A stretch of 64,000 bases of DNA from Picocystis sp. L7 (lineage: Eukaryota; Chlorophyta; Picocystophyceae; Picocystales; Picocystaceae), in the NCBI GenBank assembly GCA_020975725.1, contig QXJR01000003.1, positions 744,001-808,000 on the forward strand. Reading direction: 5' to 3'. The translations under genes were made by a program, and so were the position numbers. This document shows, one piece after another, positions 21,453 through 30,596 of this stretch (position 1 is its first letter; every line of letters begins with the position of its first letter). A model generated the notes under the pieces. The model was given only the letters and a program-made list of their open reading frames with translations. It was not told the DNA's origin and ran no database searches.

Positions 21453-22883
21453 CCTGGTTGTCCGATCGTCGCGTGTGGCGTGAAACGCACCCACCAATTG
21501 TGTGAAACGTCTCCTTGCCCTGGATGGTCCATTCCCCCTTCTACGAGGCTGGGTTCAAGGACCCCATCCAACCCAGTGCGAGGGACGACCCATCCCTTCC
21601 CCCCAATCAGACCCACCATCCCAAAGGTTCGAACGAAACCGGAGAACCGACCGACGATCCACCTTCCCGACCGAGGCAATCCTCCTGCCAAACCACCGTT
21701 CGAACCAGCGACAACCACGAGGGGCGCGGATCCATGAACGGTACAAACGCCCACGCGGACCGGCAAAACCAAGAAACGTGCGACGCGATACCCAACGAAC
21801 GTGCATGCGTGGACCCCACCGCGTGCGTCCCCCTCCTTGCTTGCACGAACCATTTCGAATGAAAGGAACGGAAAGAAACGCGAATGAAAAGGTCCGATCG
21901 TCGACGAGGCCGCACTCGGGTGTGCCTCCCACCCACGATCCGATGCGGGGAAGCCCCTTCCGAAGCCGTTCGGACCCTATTGCTGATCCTTGTGGCGCGA
22001 AGCGTTGGGTCTACTTCGAGGTCGAAAGGACGGTGCCTTTGGTCGATTTTCATTCCCTCGGAGCAGGGTCCCATGGGCTTACGGGTCCGATGTCCGCATG
22101 GATGGCGATGCCTTTCGTCCGAGGATGTTGTTTGCGATTGCGGGCGTGCTTTGTTTTTTGGTTTTACAAGGCGGCGGGTCGGTCTCTCTCGGAGGGCATT
22201 GGCTCCCAGAGTTGCGAAGAAGGGGAGTGTCGGGACGCGTAGCAAAGATCCCGCACGTGCGCGCGTGTCGATTGAGAAGCGGTCGAGGAAGACATCCACC
22301 GAGGATGGATCGAAACACGAAAGCAGCACGCAAGCTTCGGGGTTCCAACGCATCTTCAAATCATGGATGACCCGTCCGATCGTTTTTTGTTTCCTTTGCG
22401 CGGGACCTGTTTTTCCCTTCTTCCGTCTCTTCGAGGGTGGGTTCGAGTGGGCCTGCATCCGATTTCTTGTACGTTCGATCCGTCCTCCCCGCGTTTGACG
22501 TCTTCCTCGAGGTATGCGACCACACGCGCGTCGTGGGGGTGGGATGGAAGGGAGGTTCCCCCCCTCGAGGACGGTTCGGGCTGGGGTGGTGGTGGTTTCT
22601 CCCTCTCCCTCCCCTCTCCCTTCCCCCCGGTTGTTCTGGGTGTGTTTCGCCCCGGATTTCCCCACCAACGGAGGGTGGAGGATGGAGGATGGAGGTGGGT
22701 CCCCTACCCCATCGCTTTGGGGGAGGAAAGGGGGGGAAGAAGGGATCGACATCCATCCCAACCAATTGGGCGAGGGGTGTGGCGCACCAACGACCTTCCA
22801 ACGGGTGGATCGAACTTCTCACCACCGAAGGGAAGGCTTGGATGGCGGTGGCGGTGGGTGGGATCGTCCATGGACCACCGGGG
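21453..22883. promoter_or_regulatory. Shared upstream region of the reductase and CDCA7-like genes
   Basis: A 1.4-kb head-to-head spacer rich in GGATCC/ATCCC words and poly-G/C runs. Several overlapping frames are open on both strands, but none looks like a protein. An unrecognised 5' exon of the CDCA7-like gene could lie here. Confidence 0.35.
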
Positions 22884-24698
22884 ATGGATTTCGAAGAAGA
22901 AAGGAACAACAGGATCCGCCTCAACCAAGAGAAGATGGCCCAACTGGGTCTGCAACCCAACCCAACGGATAGAAACCACGAGGACAAGAAGACGTGGGAA
23001 ACAGGACATGGGATCCGATCGAAGAGAGAGAAACGAAAACCAACGAACGAAGGACCCAAGAGAAGATCCAACCGAGAGAAGAAAACCGTGGACTACCGCG
23101 AAATCCACGACTCGCATCCAGGGAGAAACACACACGAAGACGAAGTCGAGAGACAGAAAAGATGGAACGAAAGAGTGGCCATGGCCATGAAAGTGCTCGA
23201 TCCAGAAGCCTACGAAAGAGCCAAACGAGAAAACAAAGAAAAAAAGATGCGAATGAAAAGCGACGACGGACGCATCAACACCAAAAACAGAGGACCCGTG
23301 GACTCCGGTAAAGGAATACGGGTGCAAGGAGGTAGGGTCTACGACTCCAAAAATGGCGTCACCTGCCATTGGTGCAGGCAAAAGACCGTCGAACTGCACG
23401 TGACGTGCACTGCACCACAGTGCGCGAAAGGTAGGATGCCCATTTCCTTCTGCGAACGATGCCTGCGAAACAGGCATGGAGAAGACATACAAGCCGCTGC
23501 TGCAAGTGGAAAGTGGGTCTGCCCAAAGTGCAGGGGATCGTGTGGAGAAGGTTGCGTTGTATGCTGCAACTGTGGACCCTGTAGGAAAAAACACGGCTTA
23601 GGACCCACGTTCCAGCTTATCTCTGCCAGTAGGAAAGCGGGGTTCACCAACGTGCACGACTTTCTCGTGCACCAGAACACGAAGGAGGATGGCTTCACCA
23701 TTGCTTACAGGAAAGTGAACTTCGAATGGGGAAAGTGGCTGGTGGAGAGCATGGCAGGAAGCAGCGACTCGGAAACGGCCGAACAGGACACAGGGGCCGT
23801 GGATGAAGAAATGCCAGAGGAACATAGTGGCGAGGCAGCGGAACTGGACAAGGGGGATGATGACCCAAGGACGATGGTGGAGAATGAGGAGGACGACACA
23901 ATTACGGATGCACACGGCAAAGAAGAAGGTAGCGATGCCACGCAATCGCATGGAGGGGTAGAAGCGTATGCTCCGACACACGATGGATCCATGGACGAAG
24001 TACACAGCCCTGTTGTCTTTGATGCAGAAAAGGAGACAGCTGGCCGGAGCCCATGTGTTTCTCTGTCAGAAACCGAGCCGTCTCACCAAAAGGTAATGCC
24101 TGAATTCATGAAAAGTGCCAAGGTGGCGAGGAGCCGCTCGAGACAGCAACTGGGAAGATCTGCGAATCGTGTGAAATCTCGAACGAGGCTGAGTCTTGGG
24201 AACGAGTCCGATTCTATGCCAGGGAAGCCCTATGTAACGCAAGCAGCAAAGAGGACCAAATACAGCAGGGATGCAGCCCATTCCTTCCAGGGAACTTCCA
24301 CAGACACCAGGACAGAGCCCCTGTGGACTCCGCCCATCCATTCGAAGCTTGTGCAAATGCAGATGCCCTTGGGAGACGAAAACTTGCCCTGCTTACTTCA
24401 GAAGACCCTGTCTGCTGCCCCCGTGTCGGCTTCAGGATTGGACAACATAGGAGGGGAAAACCGGTTGAGAAAGCTAACACCGATGTGTTCGCCTGGGAAT
24501 AATGTTGACCTGTTGTCCTACGGGACAAGGATAAGGTTTGCTTTCGGGGATCCAAAGGGCGCGGGTATGTCGGACGGTGTCGTCATATCCAACAAGAGGA
24601 CTAAAGCATCGTTCTTCAAGGTACGTTTTGAGAAGGAAGGTGTCCTCATGGTAAAGCTGACTCAAGAGAATCATGGAGTGCAATGGGTTTGTGCCTAA
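22884..24698 (+). CDS. CDCA7-like zf-4CXXC_R1 zinc-finger protein
   Basis: A 604-residue protein. The chosen start, MDFEEERNNRIRLNQEKMAQ, carries the R-x-x-R-I-x-x-N-x-x-x-M-x-x-LGL signature seen at the N-terminal region of CDCA7-family proteins. A basic linker (residues 45-150) precedes the zf-4CXXC_R1 domain at about residues 160-245: CHWC, CTAPQC, CERCLRNRHGED, CPKCRGSCGEGC, CCNCGPCRKKHGL. An acidic Ser/Glu-rich region (290-400) and a low-complexity tail follow. CDCA7 proteins target the HELLS/DDM1 remodeller to nucleosomes and are needed for maintenance DNA methylation. The presence of a chromomethylase 21 kb away fits that role. A further 5' exon cannot be excluded. Confidence 0.85.
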   Translation: MDFEEERNNRIRLNQEKMAQLGLQPNPTDRNHEDKKTWETGHGIRSKREKRKPTNEGPKRRSNREKKTVDYREIHDSHPGRNTHEDEVERQKRWNERVAMAMKVLDPEAYERAKRENKEKKMRMKSDDGRINTKNRGPVDSGKGIRVQGGRVYDSKNGVTCHWCRQKTVELHVTCTAPQCAKGRMPISFCERCLRNRHGEDIQAAAASGKWVCPKCRGSCGEGCVVCCNCGPCRKKHGLGPTFQLISASRKAGFTNVHDFLVHQNTKEDGFTIAYRKVNFEWGKWLVESMAGSSDSETAEQDTGAVDEEMPEEHSGEAAELDKGDDDPRTMVENEEDDTITDAHGKEEGSDATQSHGGVEAYAPTHDGSMDEVHSPVVFDAEKETAGRSPCVSLSETEPSHQKVMPEFMKSAKVARSRSRQQLGRSANRVKSRTRLSLGNESDSMPGKPYVTQAAKRTKYSRDAAHSFQGTSTDTRTEPLWTPPIHSKLVQMQMPLGDENLPCLLQKTLSAAPVSASGLDNIGGENRLRKLTPMCSPGNNVDLLSYGTRIRFAFGDPKGAGMSDGVVISNKRTKASFFKVRFEKEGVLMVKLTQENHGVQWVCA

Positions 24699-25555
24699 GC
24701 GAGTGCCCAAGTTAAAAACCTCGTAGTGTAAGAAGCAAAATGACGTACCTCAGTGCTTGTTATTTTTCAGAGGTGCTCTCTCACGTAGTGGAGGCGCTTG
24801 ATTTTGGATTGCACAGCAACGCAGGCCCGAACCCAACGACCAATGCGCCGTGCCAGCGCTGGTGATTTTTGCTAGTCTCCCCCAGCTAGTTGTTCATACA
24901 GCAGAGCGTGGTTTTCCCACCCAATGTGTCGGGTTTGCTTGACAGGGCGTTATGCAATATGCAACTTTCACCAGCTCCGTGTCCCTTCTGGATGCTTGCG
25001 GGCCAAAACAGAGCCACCTTCTCGTGAGTATGATGTTTGCTACCCCTCTTCCGCGACCGCTCTTGGATCGAAACAGGAAAGAAGCACAGACTATCTTTTC
25101 TACCCTTTTCTTCTCCTTCTTGATCTACGTGGTCTTGTTCAGAGGTATACAACACAATTCCCATCTTTGGCCCATGTGCTGTAGAGATCGCAGTGCAGAT
25201 CGCGCATAGGAGTCCAAAGGCCACGAGAACAGATGCCTGCAAAGTACAGAGGTTCTGAGTTGAAATCGCCATCCTTCCTCAGAAACAGCTCCTTTTCACC
25301 GCTCAAACTTCTTGCACACTTTCCGACACGATGATGGCATGAACACCCTCACGGTCAAGGTGGATCACGTTTGGCGAATTCGTAAACATCTTCTACATTT
25401 ATTCAACAGAATCCAAGGGATTGAACAGCGATTGCAGAAGTTTTTAGACCCCAAGCAATGAACAAATGGGAGGTGCAGCACATGCATTCACGAACATGCA
25501 CGAAAGCATACGATCACGATCGTCAAAGCGAATCGTTGCCACTACTGGGCATAGG
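24699..25555. other. Convergent 3' spacer, no gene seen
   Basis: This 0.86-kb stretch lies between the 3' ends of the CDCA7-like and histone deacetylase genes and is expected to hold both 3' UTRs. Nothing else is recognised. Confidence 0.4.
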
Positions 25556-27742
25556 TCATGTAATTTCAGGACCAGGAACTTCGGGTGTAACAAGTTCTGC
25601 AGGCACGGTAGCCCCTTGCTGTGACGCGGGGAGCTCGACATCTACTGCTCCCCCCTGTTGTCGCAGCTCTGCAGGTTCCACGCTCGTACCCGTGCTTACG
25701 GGGACGGTCGGTGGGGGTCGTGCAGCCGTTTCCTGGGTCTCTCTGACCTCCTCTGTCCTTTTCTCTTCCACGGGGAGCTCGTTAAAATCTTGCCGTATTC
25801 GGGCATGCTCTTGCGCTTTGCTTTCGGTCCAGACCGGATCCCTACTGGCGATTCCCTGTTGCCCTGCGTGATTCAGGCCGTCGCCACTTTGGTCCGGATC
25901 CTCCTTCACTTCCCGATCCACTTCCATCGCATCCGGCGGACGCGTGCCCATCGAGATCCCGCTGGGTGGCTTGATCAGTGCGAGGTTTTCCAGGGTCTTT
26001 GCAATGATCTTCTCGATCATGTCCAGTGAGTTTTGGTTCTCCATGTTGGAGGGCATAATCTGCAGCTGGTAGGTGGGGCCGTAGTACTCGTAGTACTTGG
26101 TGTCCGGTAGATCGTTTTCCAGTTCTTCGTCGAGCAGGCACCCGGTCTCGTACGCCCAGCAACGAGCGACGTTTCGAATGGTGTACCCGCCGCCACCGAG
26201 CACCAGCAGGGGCACCCCAAACTTCTTGACGAACTTGAGGCATTCCGCATGGCCTTTGATGCTGAGATTGAAGCATCCGAGTCGGTCCCCGCTCAAGGAA
26301 TCTGCACCTCCTTGGAAGACGATGGCCTCCGGTTGGTACATTTCCATGACCTTGGCGATGATGGTCTTGAACAGATGCTCGAAGCTCTCGTCATCCACTC
26401 CATCCCTCAAGGGCACGTTCAAGCTGTAATACTTGCCCTGTTCGTGTCCGATGTCTTGGATGCTCCCGGTGCCTGGAAAGTAATCCCCGAACTTGTGAAA
26501 GCTGCAGGTCATGACGCGATCGGTGGTGTAGAACGCCTCTTCCACCCCGTCACCGTGATGGATGTCTATGTCGATGTAGAGAACCCGCTGGTGGTACTTC
26601 AGGAGCTCGAGGATGGCCAGCACGATGTCGTTGATGTAACAGAAGCCGGACGCCTCGCACTTTTTGCCGTGGTGCAGCCCTCCGGACCAATTGACGGCGA
26701 TGTCGTTCAGCCCGTGGTTCAATCGGACGGCACCGCCCATCGATCCACCGGTGTACATCTGACAGAATTGATAGAGGCCGTCAAAGACGGGGCAGTCTTC
26801 TCCGACGTTGAACCGTTTGAGCTGACGCAGGTGTTCGTGTTGGTTGTCTGGGGTGACCAGCCTCAAGAACTCCACGTAATCGTCGGTGTGGAACTTGGTC
26901 ATGTCCTCTTCGGTGGCCATTTCTGGTCGATACACCTCCATTTGTTCCAGCATCCCATAGCTCTGGAGCAGGTCATGCGCCATCCTCATGCGGTGCGGTT
27001 TCATGGGGTGTCCTTGTCCGTAGTAGAAGTTCCCGATTTCCGGATCATAGAAGTAGGCCACCTGTGTTTTCGGGCGCGATCGCGGAAGGTGGGGCGTTCG
27101 TTGTGCGTGGGTGCATCCGTTCCGTTTCGTCTCGAAGCGTCAGCCGTGAGCTTCCATCGCCCGAGCCCACGTGGGTCGAACCGTTCCGTCCAGTGCGCGA
27201 TCCTTTCATTCGTTTGGTTTCCTTCTGGGTGCTTTGGATCCGTTTCGAGCGGGACGCCTCGAACTCGCCTCCCGTTCCATTTCTTCTCTTTTTCTCTTTG
27301 GCTTTCGCTTTCTTCCGGTTCCGAAGGGCGACCCTGCCTTCTTCCGACTCCCATTCGTTCGTTCGTTCGTTCCGATCCAACCGTCTCTTGCTTTCCCGTA
27401 TGGGTGCGTGTGTGCGTTCTCGTTTTCTTCTCCTTCCCTCTCTGTTTCGGAGCGGATCCTTTCCCTTGGATCCATCCTTGGCTTCCATTCGTTCGAGGGA
27501 TGGGTCTCGCTCGCCTCTTTGTGCTCGTGAAGGGATCGTGTGGGTTTGTTTTTCGTCCACGCTCGCCGGTCCTCTTCCTCGTTTCCGTTCGGGGTTGGAC
27601 GTGAACGCCAGCCCGTTCCGGATCCGATCCAGATGCTTCGTGCGTGCGCGTCGACGTCTTGTTCCTCCCAATCACCCCCTTTTCCTTCCCTCCACCGCGT
27701 GTGCTCCCTCACCTTTCGATGTTTCTTCGTGCCTTCGTCCAT
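25556..27742 (-). CDS. Class I histone deacetylase (RPD3/HDA1-2-3 type), one intron
   Basis: Exon 1 is 27742-27713 ([10 protein letters not shown]). The intron is 27712-27062. Exon 2 is 27061-25556, and the product is 511 residues. Splicing gives [20 protein letters not shown], the conserved class I start. Catalytic parts are intact: [19 protein letters not shown] (the paired active-site histidines), [15 protein letters not shown] and [12 protein letters not shown] (zinc ligands D, H, D), and [15 protein letters not shown] (the catalytic tyrosine loop). The last 130 residues are a Pro/Glu-rich tail without fold. The enzyme removes acetyl groups from histone lysines in nuclear co-repressor complexes. 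Its upstream side faces CT-microsatellite DNA and the Crypton pair. Confidence 0.95.
27062..27712 (-). other. Intron of the histone deacetylase gene
   Basis: A 651-bp phase-0 GT-AG intron. On the minus strand the donor reads AAG|GTGAGG and the acceptor ACACAG|GTGGCC. It splits the N terminus after ten codons. It is the longest intron found in this window. Confidence 0.85.
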
Positions 27743-27767
27743 GGTGTGCCGCGGTGGACGATGGTGG

Positions 27768-27990
<223 letters not shown>

Positions 27991-28038
27991 CCCAACATTT
28001 TGTAACCCGGATTCCAAAATCCCCTATCGAATGGACCG

Positions 28039-28068
28039 TTTTTGTAACGATTCGTTATAAAAAGTTGA
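28039..28068 (+). other. Left recombination site of the Crypton pair
   Basis: An inverted pair TTTTTGTAACGA / TCGTTATAAAAA around one base (28039-28063), followed by GTTGA. The core CGTTAYAAAAAGTTGA recurs at 30581-30596 and 33109-33124, exactly 2528 bp apart. This is the layout of a tyrosine-recombinase crossover site. Confidence 0.7.
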
Positions 28069-28268
28069 TTCACGAGTGGATGGATCCCGCCCCGTTTTCC
28101 CTATCGAAACGACCTCCTTTCCTATTGTCCGTTTTTCCATCGATCGATGGCTCAACTTTTTGTAACGAGATCCTTACAAAAAAAGATACCGATCGAATGA
28201 GGGAAAGATCTCAATGGTGGATCGGATGGATATCGATGGATCGATCCGATCGAGGGTTGAAATGTTAG

Positions 28269-30437
28269 TTGGCGATGGCATCCACGGGCCCGTTCGAGCA
28301 TCCGCCTTCGGAGGAACCAACGCCACGTTCGGAGCTTCATGGCCGAGGTTCGGAGCACCTTCAACCATCACTCGTGAGGGAGATACAACGGAATAGCAAG
28401 TCCGAGAAGACACGGAAAGCTTACCTAGGAATGAACAAGCGTTTTGTGGCATGGGCCTTTGCCAACTATGAAAATCTACCATCTTTGCAAAGTGGGGGAC
28501 TCATAACAGAAACTTGGAGGACCTCTCTTCAACTCTTGGATGAGAAGGATCGTCTCGCTGCGATAAAAGATACGTTGTCGAGTTGTGAGGAGTTGAACCA
28601 CACTATGCTTGTCGGTAAAGTCAATTTGGAGTGCTTGCACTTCAATGCTTGGGCGATGTTTTTGGCACAACAAAGGAAAAGGGACTTCAATGGTCGTGAG
28701 ACTTACTTGCGGACGTATGGGAACTATAGGAGTGCCTTGAAACACCTCTATCGCCATGCAAATGTCCCCTTGCCCGAATGGTTTGATGAGCAAGTGAGCG
28801 AATACATGAACGCATTGAGAAGAGTTTCGGCCCAAGAAAGAGGAGTAGACCCAAACTCTACCCATGAAAGAGGCAAAATGGCCCTTCCATATCAGTTGTA
28901 TTGTGCAATCTCGAAGAAGCTCCTTGTGGAAGGTGTATTGGGTGCCTTGCTAATTCATGTCTTTTCGTGGAACTTGGCCGCACGCGCTCATAGTACATGT
29001 GGGCTTTGCCTCTCCCACCTCCAATGGGAGAATGATGGGTTGAGGGTCTATATACCGCACCAGAAAAATGATCAAGATGGTGAGAAGCAAGGAAGGTTTC
29101 CTAAGCATGTGTATTCTAATCCTTCAACCCCTGAAATATGCCCGTTGTTTTGTTTGGCAGCATACTTGGCATGCTTTGAGGTGGGGAAGGAAAACAATGC
29201 AATCTTCCCCCATGCCAACATTTACGCTGCTCACTCGGCTCACATGGAGCGCTTCAAGGTGAAAAACAGAGAAATATTGCAATGTTATGGGTTGGATCCA
29301 AGTGATATTGGCACTCATTCCAATAGAAAAGGCGCAAGTACATATGTCACATCAGGGATTACTGATGGGCCGTCCATGATGAGCATTTGTAACCGAGCCG
29401 GATGGGATACCGGCAAAGTTCTCGGTACATACTTGAGGTATGAATCAGCAGGTGATCAATATATTGGAAGGATTGTGGCAGGTCATGCACCCTCAAGTGG
29501 CTCAAAGTTTGCTCAACTACCCCCGCATTTCATCCCTGGAGTGGATATGACTATCGCAAGTAGGCTTGCTCGCTTGACATTTGCTGCATTCGGGAAAACC
29601 AATGCTTTGGATATAGTGCTGGAGCATCTACTTGCAAACTTGCTGTACCATGAGAAGTGGATCCATGACAACCTCCCAGGCAACCACCCTCTCCGAAGCA
29701 TTCCCTTATGGAGGGACAGCTCAAGGTCATGCATTGCAGAGTTTGTGAGTGCCGAGTCAACACATGACCGATGTGGAAATGACCTCAGTCCTACAGGTAT
29801 ACCAATGAACGTTCACATCCTCAGCCACTGTGAGAAAGCGACATCCAAGTTGAACACACTGAAGGAGGACATCCGTGATGTCCTTCTTCAGTGCATGCAA
29901 GAAAGGGACTTTGAGTGCGGTAACATCACACCTGCCACCATCCGCAGTGTGGTGAGTGACTTGGTCACTCCGCTGATGCAGAGAATCGAGGATGCTGTCC
30001 AGATGCAACAACCAACAGCAACGGTGGAGGCACGTGATTCCAATGCAATGCTCGGTCTGCTCCGATTGCCAGCTTCATCGGTCGACTTGCCCACGAAGGT
30101 GACAGTGCGCCAGGCATTCGTGTCCTACATCTCAGGCGACCTTCCATGGATGCGTCTCACGTCAGCTCACGTGCGTAGAGAGCAACGACCACACCTCGCG
30201 GACCTGCATTACCTCATGAGTCGCCTCGTGTCCGAGGCTAAACGTCGAGGAGAATGGGACGGACGGTCGGTCGTGTCCGCAGATCGTGCAGACGAGATCT
30301 ATCAACACGTCCAAGCACTCGTACCAAACGCGTCTCGCAACGGTCGCAAACTAACTTGGCGCACGGCTGCGACGTACCTCAGGAGACGGGAGTGCCAGCG
30401 CGACGAAGATGGCGAACTTGCTCGCGGATCTACGTGA
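28269..30437 (+). CDS. Crypton-type tyrosine recombinase, copy A
   Basis: A 722-residue protein. The catalytic region covers about residues 210-410. Box I arginine is in WNLAARAHSTCGLCLSHLQW (R239). The beta-hairpin lysine is in IPHQKNDQDG. The HxxR box is THSNRKGASTYVTSG (H350, R353). The late box is NRAGWDTGKVLGTYLRYESA, with Trp379 and the nucleophilic tyrosine at 388 or 391. The N-terminal 200 residues are helical and contain the core-binding region (TRKAYLGMNKRFVAWA). The C-terminal 300 residues have no named fold but include helices rich in Arg and His. The frame is intact and the copy is apparently identical to copy B, so both may be active. The start may also be at the third codon. 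Confidence 0.85.
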   Translation: MAMASTGPFEHPPSEEPTPRSELHGRGSEHLQPSLVREIQRNSKSEKTRKAYLGMNKRFVAWAFANYENLPSLQSGGLITETWRTSLQLLDEKDRLAAIKDTLSSCEELNHTMLVGKVNLECLHFNAWAMFLAQQRKRDFNGRETYLRTYGNYRSALKHLYRHANVPLPEWFDEQVSEYMNALRRVSAQERGVDPNSTHERGKMALPYQLYCAISKKLLVEGVLGALLIHVFSWNLAARAHSTCGLCLSHLQWENDGLRVYIPHQKNDQDGEKQGRFPKHVYSNPSTPEICPLFCLAAYLACFEVGKENNAIFPHANIYAAHSAHMERFKVKNREILQCYGLDPSDIGTHSNRKGASTYVTSGITDGPSMMSICNRAGWDTGKVLGTYLRYESAGDQYIGRIVAGHAPSSGSKFAQLPPHFIPGVDMTIASRLARLTFAAFGKTNALDIVLEHLLANLLYHEKWIHDNLPGNHPLRSIPLWRDSSRSCIAEFVSAESTHDRCGNDLSPTGIPMNVHILSHCEKATSKLNTLKEDIRDVLLQCMQERDFECGNITPATIRSVVSDLVTPLMQRIEDAVQMQQPTATVEARDSNAMLGLLRLPASSVDLPTKVTVRQAFVSYISGDLPWMRLTSAHVRREQRPHLADLHYLMSRLVSEAKRRGEWDGRSVVSADRADEIYQHVQALVPNASRNGRKLTWRTAATYLRRRECQRDEDGELARGST

Positions 30438-30566
30438 CGTCCTTCGCTGCCGTGGATCGGTCGACAACTTGTCCCCTCGTAACGGCTGGGAGAAAAAACC
30501 CTAGTTCCATCGATATCTACCTGCAGTTCTTTAATCGATATCTTTCCCCAAGATTTCGATCCAACG

Positions 30567-30596
30567 TTTTGTAATCGTCTCGTTACAAAAAGTTGA
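30567..30596 (+). other. Junction site between the two Crypton copies
   Basis: TTTTGTAA-N8-TTACAAAA followed by AGTTGA. It serves as the right end of copy A and the left edge of copy B, with no extra DNA between. This is the product expected if a circular element integrated into the end site of a resident copy. Confidence 0.7.

Larger units (their letters stand above)
28069..30596 (+). mobile_element. Crypton-like tyrosine-recombinase element, copy A
   Basis: A 2528-bp unit bounded by direct repeats CGTTAYAAAAAGTTGA. It contains one long gene. An 18-bp inverted repeat, CTCGTTACAAAAAGTTGA, lies at the right end (30579-30596) with its complement at 28152-28169 near the left end. Palindromic sites TTTTGTAA-N8-TTACAAAA occur at 28157-28180 and 30567-30590. 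There are no long terminal inverted repeats, no DDE transposase and no target duplication beyond the core. This fits Cryptons, which move by tyrosine recombinase through a circular form. Copy B follows directly and no difference was seen by eye. Confidence 0.8.

Noticed and set aside
21502-22761. 246- and 384-codon frames between the reductase and CDCA7-like genes
   Set aside because: Arg/Pro/Ser-rich with no secondary-structure pattern, and both strands are open together.
26249-27604. 451-codon frame antisense to the histone deacetylase
   Set aside because: Mirror of a highly conserved gene and its intron; no domain of its own.
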